The notes under the pieces are model-generated. The model was not told where the DNA came from and made no database searches. It saw nothing but the letters and a program-made list of their open reading frames with translations. A program made the translations under genes and the position numbers. Shown here in pieces: positions 8,784 through 18,300 of a DNA stretch of 64,000 nucleotides; the first letter of the stretch is position 1; every line of letters begins with the position of its first letter. The stretch comes from Flavobacteriales bacterium (GTDB taxonomy: Bacteria > Bacteroidota > Bacteroidia > Flavobacteriales > Flavobacteriaceae). The stretch covers positions 1-64,000 of the forward strand of contig JAGXRF010000083.1 of NCBI GenBank assembly GCA_018335925.1, given 5' to 3'.

Positions 8784-9712
8784 GTCCTTTAGTTTCTATA
8801 ATAATACCAACCTTTAATCGTGCCCATTTAATAGGTGAAACCTTAGATAGTGTTTTAAAACAAACATATCAAAATTGGGAATGTATTATTATAGATGATG
8901 GGAGTACTGATGAAACCTTTTACAGAGTTAAAAAATATATTGATAGTGATGATAGGTTTTTTTTGTACAATAGGCCAAAAGAACTAAAAAAAGGGCCATC
9001 GAGTTGTAGAAATTATGGTGTTGAAAAATCAAATGGGTCCTATTTGTTGTTTTTAGATTCGGATGATTGGTTAACAGATGATTGTTTAGAAAAGAGAATT
9101 GAGTTTGTATCTAAACATATTAACTATGATCTTTTTGTTTTTAAAACGTCAATAGTTTATGAAGGAATGTATTGTGAATTGCATCGGTCTAATACATTTA
9201 CTAACGATTTGAAATATTTTGAAAAATTCAAAGAAGGAAAGAGTCCTTTTTATATTCACTCATGTTTGTGGAAAAAACAATTTTTTAATTTTTTAAATGG
9301 CTTTGATGTGAATTTAGTTAGATTAGAAGATCCAGATTTATATTTAAGGTTTTTTATTAATGGAGGAGTTGCTAAAACAAATTGGAGCGGCAAAATAGAT
9401 AGTTTTTATAGGAAAGATGCCAACAGATTACCATTAAAAAGTGAAGAATTGATTTTACATTATTATAATTTTCATAAAAAGCATCACACAATTTTAAAAC
9501 ACCACATAAAGGATTTTTTTAAATCAAAAATTCTTACAAGTAATAGCTTAAAATACTATTTAAAGTATAGTCTTTTATTGTTAAAATACAAACCATTAAA
9601 TTATAAATATATTTTTTTTATCCCATTGTTATTAGTTTATAAGCTATTAAAATTAAATAAGGTAAAGGGTACAGGATTTAGTATGTTAACAAATTTAACT
9701 TTTGACAAATGA
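8780..9712 (+). CDS. Glycosyltransferase family 2 protein
   Basis: A 310-residue GT2 enzyme. VSIIIPTFNRAHLI opens the GT-A domain, IIDDGSTDE at residues 37-45 binds the nucleotide, and the DxD-type motif LDSDDW is at 92-97. A hydrophobic stretch near residues 255-285 suggests membrane association. It is the second of four consecutive GT2 genes joined by four-base ATGA overlaps, so the four are very probably co-translated. Its N-terminal 45 residues closely resemble those of the two following genes, suggesting duplication within the locus. Confidence 0.88.
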   Translation: MSPLVSIIIPTFNRAHLIGETLDSVLKQTYQNWECIIIDDGSTDETFYRVKKYIDSDDRFFLYNRPKELKKGPSSCRNYGVEKSNGSYLLFLDSDDWLTDDCLEKRIEFVSKHINYDLFVFKTSIVYEGMYCELHRSNTFTNDLKYFEKFKEGKSPFYIHSCLWKKQFFNFLNGFDVNLVRLEDPDLYLRFFINGGVAKTNWSGKIDSFYRKDANRLPLKSEELILHYYNFHKKHHTILKHHIKDFFKSKILTSNSLKYYLKYSLLLLKYKPLNYKYIFFIPLLLVYKLLKLNKVKGTGFSMLTNLTFDK

Positions 9713-10548
9713 ATTGCGTAGTTTCCGTAATAGTTCCATGTTACAACCAATCGATTTATTTAAAAGACTCTTTACAATCGGTATTAAATCAGTCTTTTAC
9801 TCAATGGGAATGTATTATTGTAAATGATGGTTCAACAGATGATACAGAGAAAATAGCACTAGAATGGATAAATAAAGATATACGATTCAAATATATATTT
9901 AAAAAGAATGGAGGTTTAAGTGGTGCAAGAAATGCAGGTATAAAAGCCTCAAACAGTAAATACATATTTGTTTTAGATGCGGACGACTATTTACATAAGG
10001 ATTTATTAAAGCTTTCTATTGATCGAATTAAAAATGAGGATACAATTGGTGTGGTTACTTCATGGGGAAAGAAAATTTATCCTAATGGCAATTCAATAGA
10101 TTTTAAACCAAAAGGTGGAGGATTAGAAAATTTTTTGTTGGAAAATTCTGCAATAGGTAACTCATTTTTTTTAAAAGAAGTTTGGCAACAAGTAGGAGGT
10201 TATGATGAAAATATGAAGAAAGGATATGAAGATTGGGAGTTTTATATTAGGATATGTAAAACTAAATGGAAGATTGTTGTGATTGAAGAATTTTTGTTTT
10301 ATTATAGGCAAAGAGAAAAATCTATGAGGGTAGTTGCTGTAAATAAATTTGATGCGGAAAACAGGTTATATATTTATAATAAGCACTCAGATTTGATCAA
10401 TAAATATGGTATTTTAATTATTAACCACTATTTGCAAAAAAGTACATCTTGTAGAAAAGAAATATTAAAAAAAATGAATTCAATTGAATATCAAATTGGT
10501 TTGATAATTTTAAAACCGTTCCGTTTAATTAAAAACGCTTTTAAATGA
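9709..10548 (+). CDS. Glycosyltransferase family 2 protein
   Basis: A 279-residue GT2 enzyme: VSVIVPCYNQ at the N-terminus, IIVNDGSTDD at residues 36-45, LSGARNAGI near 70-78, and the metal motif LDADDY at 89-94. The conserved GYEDWEFYIR segment, typical of the GT2 C-terminal acceptor region, lies near residue 170. Both ends overlap neighbouring GT2 genes by ATGA. It is probably one of the sequential sugar-adding enzymes of the repeat unit; specificity is unknown. Confidence 0.88.
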   Translation: MNCVVSVIVPCYNQSIYLKDSLQSVLNQSFTQWECIIVNDGSTDDTEKIALEWINKDIRFKYIFKKNGGLSGARNAGIKASNSKYIFVLDADDYLHKDLLKLSIDRIKNEDTIGVVTSWGKKIYPNGNSIDFKPKGGGLENFLLENSAIGNSFFLKEVWQQVGGYDENMKKGYEDWEFYIRICKTKWKIVVIEEFLFYYRQREKSMRVVAVNKFDAENRLYIYNKHSDLINKYGILIINHYLQKSTSCRKEILKKMNSIEYQIGLIILKPFRLIKNAFK

Positions 10549-11486
10549 ATCCATTAGTTACGATTATCATGGCCACTTACAATCGGGCTCATTTGATCCC
10601 GGAAACCTTAGTTTCCATCCAAAACCAAACCTATCCTCATTGGGAATGTTTGATAGTGGATGATGGGAGTACGGACAACACCAAAGAAATAGTGGAGCAA
10701 TTTTGTATTAAAGATTCACGATTTTTATACAGGTTAAAAGACACTACCAAATACAAAAAAGGACTTTCAGGCACCAGAAACTTTGGTTTAGATTGGGCAG
10801 AGGAGAGAAAAGCTGATTACATCCAATTGTTTGACGATGATGATATCATGCATCCACAAAAATTAGAGTTGCAAATCAAGCCTTTGCTCGAAAAAAGTGA
10901 TATTTCTTTTACTATTTGCCAATATAAACATTTCAAACCATTTATTGATTTAAAATTTGATTTGGTAGATGTAGGTATGGATTGTAATATTTCGTCGCAA
11001 AATTTATTGAAAGACTTTTACCATTATAAAATTCTTATCAATTCGTTAGGACCTTTATGGAGAGCTAGTACTTTGCTAGCATTTAGATTTGATGAAGAAT
11101 TGTTATATGGTGAAGAAAGAGATTTATATTTAAAAATATTTTTAAATAGTAATATCAAGTTTTCCCCTATTAATTATGTACTTTTTTATTACCGAAAACA
11201 TGAATATAGTAATACAAAAAATAGGTACAATGCATTTGTAAAAAATTACTCGGAACAAAAAATTATGGAAAATTGGTTCAGGTTTGCAGATGAAACAAAT
11301 CAATTAAACATTTTTTTGTTAAGTAAATACTTGTTACATGTAATAATAAAACAAAATCAATGCAAAAAAGGGTATGAAATATTAAAACAACATAAATCTA
11401 AATTCAACATAATTCATTATTTTAACTTATTAATTTTGATAAAATTTTTGGATATATATTTAAGAATATTAAAAAAAGCTTTTTAG
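10545..11486 (+). CDS. Glycosyltransferase family 2 protein
   Basis: A 313-residue GT2 enzyme. VTIIMATYNRAHLIPETL begins the domain, LIVDDGSTDN is at residues 36-45, LSGTRNFGLDWA lies near 74-85, and the acidic cluster LFDDDDIM is at 95-102. GEERDLYLKIFLNS near 190 matches the region ending the catalytic domain. The first half is visibly less AT-rich than the second, a pattern seen in several genes of this locus. The stop is immediately followed by the start of the pyruvyltransferase-family gene. Confidence 0.87.
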   Translation: MNPLVTIIMATYNRAHLIPETLVSIQNQTYPHWECLIVDDGSTDNTKEIVEQFCIKDSRFLYRLKDTTKYKKGLSGTRNFGLDWAEERKADYIQLFDDDDIMHPQKLELQIKPLLEKSDISFTICQYKHFKPFIDLKFDLVDVGMDCNISSQNLLKDFYHYKILINSLGPLWRASTLLAFRFDEELLYGEERDLYLKIFLNSNIKFSPINYVLFYYRKHEYSNTKNRYNAFVKNYSEQKIMENWFRFADETNQLNIFLLSKYLLHVIIKQNQCKKGYEILKQHKSKFNIIHYFNLLILIKFLDIYLRILKKAF

Positions 11487-12308
11487 ATGTTCAAATTCGT
11501 TTTTTTATTTTGGTGGTCAAAATCCAATAAAGATAATTTTGGTGATATATTGACTCCTTACATTGCAAAAAAAATTTCAAATTCACAAATTATTAAGGTA
11601 TCTCATCCAATGCATTTTATTTACAGAAGATGGATAAAACATTATGTTTGTGTTGGTAGTATAATCAATACAGCAAGCACTAATTCAATTGTTTGGGGGA
11701 GTGGAATTATTCATAATAATCAAAACATTAGAAGAGCTAAATTTTTAGCGGTTAGAGGACCTAGGACACATCAAAGAATTAAAGAATTAGGTTATCAAAT
11801 AAATAATGTTTATGGAGATCCAGCATTAATTTTGCCATTAATTTTTAAGCCTACAGTTAATCAATTCAAAAAAATAGGAATTGTTCCTCACATAGTTGAT
11901 TTTAATATAGTAAATAATGTTGATTTGAGTTTAGATAATTATACAATAGTTAATTTGTTAACCAATAATATTGAACAAACAGTTAAAGCAATTTGTATTA
12001 ATGAAAAAGTAATAAGTTCTTCTTTGCATGGTTTAATTGTTGCTCACGCATACGGAATTCCTGCACTTTGGGTTAAGTTTTCAGATAATTTGGCTGGTGA
12101 TGATACCAAATTTTATGACTATTTAGAATCTGTTCAAATTTTTAATTATACCCCTCCGTTTTTAAATACAGTTTCAGATTTAATTTTAGATGAACTTTTT
12201 AAAAATTATTCAAATTTTATTTTGCCAAAAAAAGAAATTGTAAATTCAATTCAAATAGATTTGTTGAATACTTGCCCATTTAACGATAAATTAAAAACGT
12301 TAGTTTAA
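11487..12308 (+). CDS. Polysaccharide pyruvyl transferase family protein
   Basis: A 273-residue protein matching the polysaccharide pyruvyl transferase family (PF04230 type). The N-terminus FWWSKSNKDNFGDILTPYIA contains the family's NFGD motif. RGPRTHQRIKELGY with YGDPALILP follows near residues 91-115, and SSSLHGLIVAHAYGIPA near 176-192 is the conserved HG region. Members add ketal-linked pyruvate from PEP to sugars, giving the polymer negative charge; some relatives act on other substrates. The gene starts on the base after the preceding stop. It is strongly AT-rich. Confidence 0.83.
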   Translation: MFKFVFLFWWSKSNKDNFGDILTPYIAKKISNSQIIKVSHPMHFIYRRWIKHYVCVGSIINTASTNSIVWGSGIIHNNQNIRRAKFLAVRGPRTHQRIKELGYQINNVYGDPALILPLIFKPTVNQFKKIGIVPHIVDFNIVNNVDLSLDNYTIVNLLTNNIEQTVKAICINEKVISSSLHGLIVAHAYGIPALWVKFSDNLAGDDTKFYDYLESVQIFNYTPPFLNTVSDLILDELFKNYSNFILPKKEIVNSIQIDLLNTCPFNDKLKTLV

Positions 12309-12310
12309 TT

Positions 12311-13291
12311 ATGCGAATAGGCGTAAATCCGGAAAAATATAAAAAGCTGCAAAACACCAATTTTCGCCATCGGATTATTGTGGTTTGTTACATTCCCAAT
12401 ACATCTGAGGATTACTACACCCAAAGTGATCAGATTTTAGATCATTGCATTTCTTCCATTGTAAAAACCATCAACAAAACTACTACTGCCATTACTCTTG
12501 TATTAAACCAAAGTTGTAAAGAAGTAGATTTAATAGTACAAAAGCATCAAAAATCTTTGGATAAATTAGTTTATTTTTCCGAAAACAAGGGCAAGGTGTA
12601 TGCCGTATTAAGTGAAGCTAGGGCATCTTATGAAAAACTAATTACCATCACTGATTGTGATGTGTTATTTTTACCAAACTGGGAAAAAAAGATGGTGGAT
12701 GTTTTTAAGACTTACCAATATGCGGGAGTAGTTGCCCCACTTCCCATGCCTAATTTGGCTTACAAGCATAACACTTCTTTCTTTGTTAAAAAATTAATGT
12801 CGTATAAATACCAAAAAATTGTAAGTGAAAAAGATTGTGATTTGTATTTACAAGGCATGGGAAATTCTTCTTTACTGAACAGAAACAATAGAAAACATAA
12901 TTGGAGAGAAAAACATTTTTTTTTGAAGCATAAAAATGTGATAGCTTTGGCAGGTGCTGGGCATTTTGTTGCGACCTATAAAAGAGAAATTTTTGAGCAA
13001 AACAATTTATTTCCAAAAATTAAATTTGAAAATGGGTTGGAGGATTTGTTTATTGATAAACCTTCCGATCAGTTGGGTTGGTATCGTTTATCTCTTACAG
13101 AAGTATATGCTTATCATATGGGTAACAGATTAGATGATTTTATTCAAAATAGTATAGGTTTAGAGTCAACCGAATTTGCAAAAACTGAAGATTTTGAAGC
13201 AATTTCACACGATATATTTATTTTAAGCAAAATTTTATATCCTGTTAGGTTATTTGTATTTAAATTATTGCATCGTATAAAATGGATATAA
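12311..13291 (+). CDS. GT-A type glycosyltransferase (GT2-like)
   Basis: A 326-residue protein that looks like a GT-A glycosyltransferase: an RIIVVCYIPNT beta-strand start, NKGKVYAVLSEAR, then ITDCDVLFLPNWEKKMV near residues 114-130, where DCD is the probable DxD metal site. AGAGHFVATYKREIF near 217 fits the acceptor-side region of GT2 enzymes. The classical DDGST loop is absent, so it is a divergent member and specificity is unknown. The gene lies two bases after its neighbour and overlaps wecB by ten bases. Confidence 0.7.
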   Translation: MRIGVNPEKYKKLQNTNFRHRIIVVCYIPNTSEDYYTQSDQILDHCISSIVKTINKTTTAITLVLNQSCKEVDLIVQKHQKSLDKLVYFSENKGKVYAVLSEARASYEKLITITDCDVLFLPNWEKKMVDVFKTYQYAGVVAPLPMPNLAYKHNTSFFVKKLMSYKYQKIVSEKDCDLYLQGMGNSSLLNRNNRKHNWREKHFFLKHKNVIALAGAGHFVATYKREIFEQNNLFPKIKFENGLEDLFIDKPSDQLGWYRLSLTEVYAYHMGNRLDDFIQNSIGLESTEFAKTEDFEAISHDIFILSKILYPVRLFVFKLLHRIKWI

Positions 13292-14403
13292 AAAAAATTT
13301 TAGTTTGCTTCGGTACCCGACCTGAAGCCATAAAAATGGCTCCTTTGGTGCATGCTTTGCAAAAGTCCTTTATGGAGGTATTGGTGGTGGTTACTGCCCA
13401 ACATCGAGATATGTTGGACCAAGTGTTGGAGTTTTTTGAGATTACTCCCGATGTGGATTTGAATTTGATGCTGCCCAACCAAAGTTTGAATGCCTTAAGT
13501 GGAAAAATTTTCATCCAAATAGATTCATGTTTAATACAATATAAACCGGATTTGGTTTTGGTTCATGGCGATACTACTACCTCTGTAATGGTTGCATTGG
13601 CAGCTTTTCATCGCCAAATTCCAGTTGGGCATGTGGAAGCTGGATTGCGAACTTTTGACATTCGTAATCCGTTTCCGGAGGAAATGAACCGACAAATGAC
13701 CTCTAAATTGGCCACCTATCATTTTGCTCCAACCCAACAAGCAAAAGAAAACTTGTTGCAGGAAGGAGTATCGGAAAATCAAATTTTACTTTGTGGCAAT
13801 ACGATAGTAGACGCTTTGTTTTTTGGAAAACAAAAAATTGAACAAGGCTTTGAAAATGTAAGTTTACAAGTTGCCAAACAATGCTTGGAAACTTTTTCAA
13901 AAATGGTATTGATTACTTGCCACCGTAGAGAGAGTTTTGGGGATGGCATCCAACAAATTGCACTTGCCATTAAAGTATTGGCAGCCAAACACTCCAATAC
14001 CTTGTTTTGGTATCCTTTGCATCAGAATCCAAAGGTAAAAGAACCCATGCAACAAATCTTAGGGGGTATTTCAAACGTGTATTTGAGTGAACCTATGGAT
14101 TATCCCTCTTTTCTGTTCCTGATGTCGCAAGCTGATTTGATTCTCACCGATTCCGGTGGCATCCAAGAGGAAGCACCTAGTTTTGGAAAAATGGTATTGG
14201 TAATGCGAGACACCACCGAACGTCCGGAAGCTATTGCTGCCGGAACTGCAAAATTGGTAGGGACACAATCCACAGACATTGTACAGGCTGTAGATGCATT
14301 TTTACAGTATCCAAATAACCAATTGGTCTCCAACCCTTTTGGTGATGGAACTGCCAGCCAACAAATCGTTTCGTTTATTCAAAACCAAATTTGCCATGCG
14401 TAA
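13282..14403 (+). CDS. wecB: UDP-N-acetylglucosamine 2-epimerase (non-hydrolysing)
   Basis: A 373-residue enzyme interconverting UDP-GlcNAc and UDP-ManNAc in the cytoplasm. GTRPEAIKMAP is at residues 11-21, TAQHRDMLDQVL near 38-49, HGDTTTSV and GHVEAGLRT in the middle, and the nucleotide-binding LTDSGGIQEEAPSFG with TERPEAIAAGT towards the end. Length and motifs match WecB/MnaA across the protein. It supplies UDP-ManNAc, or its oxidised derivative if a dehydrogenase exists elsewhere. The locus also encodes a separate hydrolysing epimerase (18301), so two ManNAc-type products are likely. It overlaps both neighbours. Confidence 0.93.
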   Translation: MDIKKILVCFGTRPEAIKMAPLVHALQKSFMEVLVVVTAQHRDMLDQVLEFFEITPDVDLNLMLPNQSLNALSGKIFIQIDSCLIQYKPDLVLVHGDTTTSVMVALAAFHRQIPVGHVEAGLRTFDIRNPFPEEMNRQMTSKLATYHFAPTQQAKENLLQEGVSENQILLCGNTIVDALFFGKQKIEQGFENVSLQVAKQCLETFSKMVLITCHRRESFGDGIQQIALAIKVLAAKHSNTLFWYPLHQNPKVKEPMQQILGGISNVYLSEPMDYPSFLFLMSQADLILTDSGGIQEEAPSFGKMVLVMRDTTERPEAIAAGTAKLVGTQSTDIVQAVDAFLQYPNNQLVSNPFGDGTASQQIVSFIQNQICHA

Positions 14404-15646
14404 TATTTTAGTAGTGGTTGATTCGGTAGATGTGAACGATAGCAGTGGATCTAAAGCCAATGTGGCCTTGATACGAAATTTATCGGCAGCAGGATTTGAA
14501 GTGAAAGTATTGCATTACACCCAAAAAAGAAATGTAGCAATCCAAGGAATAAATGCCAAACAATTACAATTAATCAAAGAATTAAAATGGCATGGATGGT
14601 ATGTGTTGAGCAGGGCAGAACGATTGTTTACGAGGTACACCAAAATTAGTTTGAACCGATTTTTAGAAAATGGCTTAGGCTTTTCCTTTACTTTTTTCAA
14701 CGACTCCAAAAGCATGGTACGGGCTATACAAACAGAAAATCCTGCCGATTACCATTTGTTACTCACCTTAAGCAAAGGAGCTAGTTTCAGACCACACCAT
14801 GCCGCATTGCAATTACCGCAATGGCATGCCAAATGGATGGCTTATGTGCACGATCCATATCCGTTTCATTTTTATCCACGACCATATAATTGGATCCAGC
14901 CCGGCTATGCCCTAAAAGAACGTTTTTTTAAGCAAGTATCTGAAAAAGCAGCCTACAGTGCTTTTCCCAGCCAATTGCTTTTGGAATGGATGACAAGTTA
15001 TTTTCCGAATTTTGAAAATACAGGGGTGGTCATTCCGCATCAGTTAGAAGATTTTAACGTAGATTACCAGCTACTTCCGACCGATTTTCCGCAAGATAAA
15101 ATGGTTTTGTTGCATGCGGGCAATTTGATGAAACAGAGAAGTCCTGTAGCTTTAATAAAAGCATATCAAAAATTACTAAGTGAATATCCTCGAGCAAATG
15201 AAGAGACTCAGTTACTTCTTTTAGGACCTGCTTCCTACCATGAGAGAGTATTAAATGATCTCCAAAAAGAAATCCCTTCATTGGTAGTTGAAAATCGAAA
15301 TATTCCTTTCTTAGAAGTTTTAGCCTTACAAGAGCAAGTTAGTGTCAATATTATTTTAGAATCAAAATCTGAAATCAGTCCCTTTTTACCAGGAAAATTT
15401 CCTCATTGTGTTGCTGCTAATCGTCCGTTACTAGTTTTAAGCCCCTATTACAGTGAAACTCGAAGATTGTTAGGAAATGATTATCCCTATTGGTCTGAAG
15501 CCGATGATGAAAACAAAATATTTTTACTTATTGAGCAACTTTATTTAGCTTGGAAGAATAAGGAGTTGAATGAGTTAAATCGATTAGATTTGGATACTTA
15601 CTTGAGTATTTCAAATCTTAAAAGTACGCTTAATGAATTACTATGA
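14396..15646 (+). CDS. GT-B type glycosyltransferase
   Basis: About 416 residues. The front reads ILVVVDSVDVNDSSGSKAN, a Rossmann strand with a Gly/Ser-rich loop. WMAYVHDPYPFHFYPRP in the middle and VVLLHAGNLMKQRSP-like and LLLLGPASY segments later resemble the two-domain GT-B enzymes. The classical EX7E block is replaced by LESKSEISPFLPGKFPHCVA, so the assignment is to fold rather than a precise family. I used the ATG at 14396, overlapping the wecB stop by eight bases; the frame is open upstream but inside wecB. Cytoplasmic; donor sugar unknown. Confidence 0.72.
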   Translation: MRNILVVVDSVDVNDSSGSKANVALIRNLSAAGFEVKVLHYTQKRNVAIQGINAKQLQLIKELKWHGWYVLSRAERLFTRYTKISLNRFLENGLGFSFTFFNDSKSMVRAIQTENPADYHLLLTLSKGASFRPHHAALQLPQWHAKWMAYVHDPYPFHFYPRPYNWIQPGYALKERFFKQVSEKAAYSAFPSQLLLEWMTSYFPNFENTGVVIPHQLEDFNVDYQLLPTDFPQDKMVLLHAGNLMKQRSPVALIKAYQKLLSEYPRANEETQLLLLGPASYHERVLNDLQKEIPSLVVENRNIPFLEVLALQEQVSVNIILESKSEISPFLPGKFPHCVAANRPLLVLSPYYSETRRLLGNDYPYWSEADDENKIFLLIEQLYLAWKNKELNELNRLDLDTYLSISNLKSTLNELL

Positions 15647-16563
15647 GTAAAAAAATCTCCATACTAATCACAACTAAAAATCGCTTAGAAGATTTAAAAA
15701 TCACTTTACAGCATTTGACTTCTTTGCTTTCGAAAGAGAGGGTTGAGTGTCTCGTTTATGATGATGCTTCAACCGATGGGACTTTTGACTATTTGAAAGC
15801 CCACTTTCCAGATCTTATTTTATTTCGTAATGAAAAATCATTGGGATTAATACATAATCGTAATGTTTTATTAAACAATTGTTCTGGAGATTTTGCTATT
15901 TCTTTAGATGATGATGCCCATTTTTTGTCGGAAAATGTGGTTGAAAGTATAACTAATTATTTTGAAAACCATCCTAAATGTGGTGTTATAGCATGTCGTA
16001 TTTTCTGGGGAAAAACAGCTCCAACTTCTATAGCTACTAAGGAAATCCCTCATAGAGTAAAAGGATTTGTGGGTTGTGGTCATGTTTGGAACTTGAAAAC
16101 TTGGCGTGACATTCCAAATTATCCGGAATGGTTTGTGTTTTATGGAGAAGAAGAATTTGCCAGTTATCAGTTGTTTAAAAAAGGTTGGGAAGTGCATTAT
16201 GTTCCTGAACTACTGGTACAACATCGTGTAGAGGTAAAAGCGCGCAAAAACGATAGTGATTATTCGCAACGTCAACGTAGAAGCTTTCGTTCGGGTTGGT
16301 ATTTGTATTTGTTGTTTTATCCTTGGCCTATTATTCCTAAAAAACTGGCTTATACTTTGTGGATTCAAATTAAAACTAAAGTATTTAAGAGAGATGGTAG
16401 AGCGACAAAAGGATTGGTATTGGCGCTTTGGGATGTTTTTATTCACATTCCTAGATTATTGAAAGAAAGTAATCGTTTTACTTCAGAAGAGTATCAAAAA
16501 TATAGTGACTTAGAGCCTACAAAAATTTATTGGGATTCAGAAAATGAAAGTAAAAAATTATAA
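15643..16563 (+). CDS. Glycosyltransferase family 2 protein
   Basis: A 306-residue GT2 enzyme: ISILITTKNRLEDLKITL starts the GT-A domain, VYDDASTDG is at residues 38-46, LGLIHNRNVLL near 67-77, and the metal cluster SLDDDAHF at 87-94. FYGEEEFASYQLFKKG near 166-181 corresponds to the catalytic-base region. It resembles rhamnosyl/galactosyl-type GT2 proteins without fixing the donor. The start overlaps the previous stop (ATGA), and its last 20 bases overlap the next methyltransferase. Confidence 0.87.
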   Translation: MSKKISILITTKNRLEDLKITLQHLTSLLSKERVECLVYDDASTDGTFDYLKAHFPDLILFRNEKSLGLIHNRNVLLNNCSGDFAISLDDDAHFLSENVVESITNYFENHPKCGVIACRIFWGKTAPTSIATKEIPHRVKGFVGCGHVWNLKTWRDIPNYPEWFVFYGEEEFASYQLFKKGWEVHYVPELLVQHRVEVKARKNDSDYSQRQRRSFRSGWYLYLLFYPWPIIPKKLAYTLWIQIKTKVFKRDGRATKGLVLALWDVFIHIPRLLKESNRFTSEEYQKYSDLEPTKIYWDSENESKKL

Positions 16564-17197
16564 TTATAACAGAGGAGAATGGGCCATTTTAAAGCTTGAT
16601 GCAGTTCGAAGTCAATTGCAATCTAATATTGTTAGTGATATTGGTTCTGGCTGGGGCTGGTTTAAAACTCCAATAGTGGAGCGAAATCTTATTTGGCAGC
16701 CTTTTGATTATGTAAAAAAAATAGATGAATCTGTACAATGGGATTTGAATCAGTCATCACCAGAGGGTGTTTTAGCTCCTGATTTTGTTATTTTTTTAGA
16801 AGTACTAGAACATTTATCCAATCCTGAATTGGGTATAAAGAATATTTCCAATCATATCAAAAAAGGGGGTTATATGGTTTTGAGTACTCCTAATCCTTTA
16901 AGTGCACGTTCGAGATTTCATTCTTTTTTTAAGGGTCAACTTTATGCTTTTCAGCCTAAGCACATGATTGAGCATCACGTTTTTGTTCCATTACCTCATG
17001 TTGTTCGTTATTTTTTGGAGAGTAATGGTTTTGAAATTAAAGAGCATGTAACTTTAGGCGGAATTCCTTTCCCAAAATTTAAGTTTGGGTTTAATTATAT
17101 AAAAGATATTATCCAATATTTTATTTTAAGAACCATAGCTTTTTTTGATCCTTCATCAAAAGGGGAAACATTGGCGTTTTTTGTGAGAAAGATTTAA
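16544..17197 (+). CDS. Class I SAM-dependent methyltransferase
   Basis: A 217-residue methyltransferase. The SAM-binding motif appears as VSDIGSGWGWF near residues 30-40, followed by the acidic region FVIFLEVLEHLSNPELGIKN and the post-motif GGYMVLSTPNPLSARSR. This matches Methyltransf_11/23-type enzymes acting on sugars or lipids. It begins inside the last 20 bases of the upstream GT2 gene and ends two bases before neuB. Its substrate is not determinable; it is the third of four methyltransferases in the locus. Confidence 0.8.
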   Translation: MKVKNYNYNRGEWAILKLDAVRSQLQSNIVSDIGSGWGWFKTPIVERNLIWQPFDYVKKIDESVQWDLNQSSPEGVLAPDFVIFLEVLEHLSNPELGIKNISNHIKKGGYMVLSTPNPLSARSRFHSFFKGQLYAFQPKHMIEHHVFVPLPHVVRYFLESNGFEIKEHVTLGGIPFPKFKFGFNYIKDIIQYFILRTIAFFDPSSKGETLAFFVRKI

Positions 17198-17199
17198 TT

Positions 17200-18207
17200 A
17201 TGAATAAACCCTACTACATAGCCGAAATCGGACAAGCCCATGAAGGTAGCTTAGGCATTTTACATTCTTATATTGATGCTTTAGCTACAACTGGTGTAGA
17301 TGCCGTGAAGTTTCAAATGCATATAGCTACTGCCGAGAGTAGTGTTTACGAACCTTTTCGGGTAAAATTTTCTTATGAAGATGCCACTCGATTTGACTAT
17401 TGGAAGCGAATGGAATTTAAGTTGGATCAGTGGAAAGAAATCAAAAAACATTGTGAAGAAGTGGGTTTGGATTTTATTTGTTCTCCATTTAGTAACTTGG
17501 CAGTGGATTGGTTGGAAGAAATAGGGGTGAAGTACTACAAAATAGGTTCGGGAGAAGTTACTAATTTATTATTGTTGCAAAAAATAGTTCAAACCGGTAA
17601 GCCTATTATTCTTTCTTCCGGTATGAGTTCCTATGAAGAGTTAGATAAAACTGTTGCATTTTTAAAAGAAGCCAAAGCCGAGTTTTCTATATTGCAATGC
17701 ACTACATCCTATCCTACACAACCGGAACAATATGGCTTTAATGTGTTGAGAGAATTAAAAGAACGTTACCAAGTAAAAATAGGGTTTTCTGACCACTCAT
17801 CTACCATAGCGGCCAATATTGCTGCCATTGCCTTAGGAGCAGAAATTTTAGAATTTCACGCCGTTTTCGATAAAAGAATGTTTGGCCCGGATGCTAAATC
17901 GTCGTTAACGATTGACGAAATCAAGCAATTGGTGCAAGATGGGAACATGATTTCAAAAGCGTTACATCATCCTGTAGATAAAAATAAGAATGAAGCGTTC
18001 TTCGAAATCAAAAATATATTCGAAAAGTCTTTGGCAGTAAATAAAAATTTACCTAAAGATCATATAATTACCTTTCACGATTTAGAATCCAAAAAGCCTA
18101 AAGGCTATGGGATAGATGCTACCGAATACCAAAAGGTTGTTGGAAAAAAACTAGCAAAAGATATTTCTGCATGGCAATTTTTAAATGAAGAAGACTTGAT
18201 ACCATAA
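17200..18207 (+). CDS. neuB: N-acetylneuraminate synthase family protein
   Basis: A 335-residue enzyme of the NeuB family, condensing PEP with ManNAc or a related 6-carbon sugar to a nonulosonic acid. YIAEIGQAHEG near residues 6-16, DAVKFQMH, FICSPFS and KIGSGEVTNL are the TIM-barrel motifs; LQCTTSYPT and GFSDHSS are also typical. The last 60 residues, with KPKGYGIDATEYQKVVGKKL, form the SAF (antifreeze-like) domain. Neighbouring neuC and neuA complete a CMP-nonulosonate route. The acid could be Neu5Ac or a legionaminic-type sugar, but no amino- or deoxy-sugar genes of the legionaminate route are seen here, favouring Neu5Ac. Confidence 0.9.
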   Translation: MNKPYYIAEIGQAHEGSLGILHSYIDALATTGVDAVKFQMHIATAESSVYEPFRVKFSYEDATRFDYWKRMEFKLDQWKEIKKHCEEVGLDFICSPFSNLAVDWLEEIGVKYYKIGSGEVTNLLLLQKIVQTGKPIILSSGMSSYEELDKTVAFLKEAKAEFSILQCTTSYPTQPEQYGFNVLRELKERYQVKIGFSDHSSTIAANIAAIALGAEILEFHAVFDKRMFGPDAKSSLTIDEIKQLVQDGNMISKALHHPVDKNKNEAFFEIKNIFEKSLAVNKNLPKDHIITFHDLESKKPKGYGIDATEYQKVVGKKLAKDISAWQFLNEEDLIP

Positions 18208-18300
18208 GTTTGCGGAAACCTTAAAAAATTATAGTAAAATTTGATTTGAAACGCAAACTTTTCGTTTAATTTCTCTATTTTGCATTCCAATCCAAAAGGT

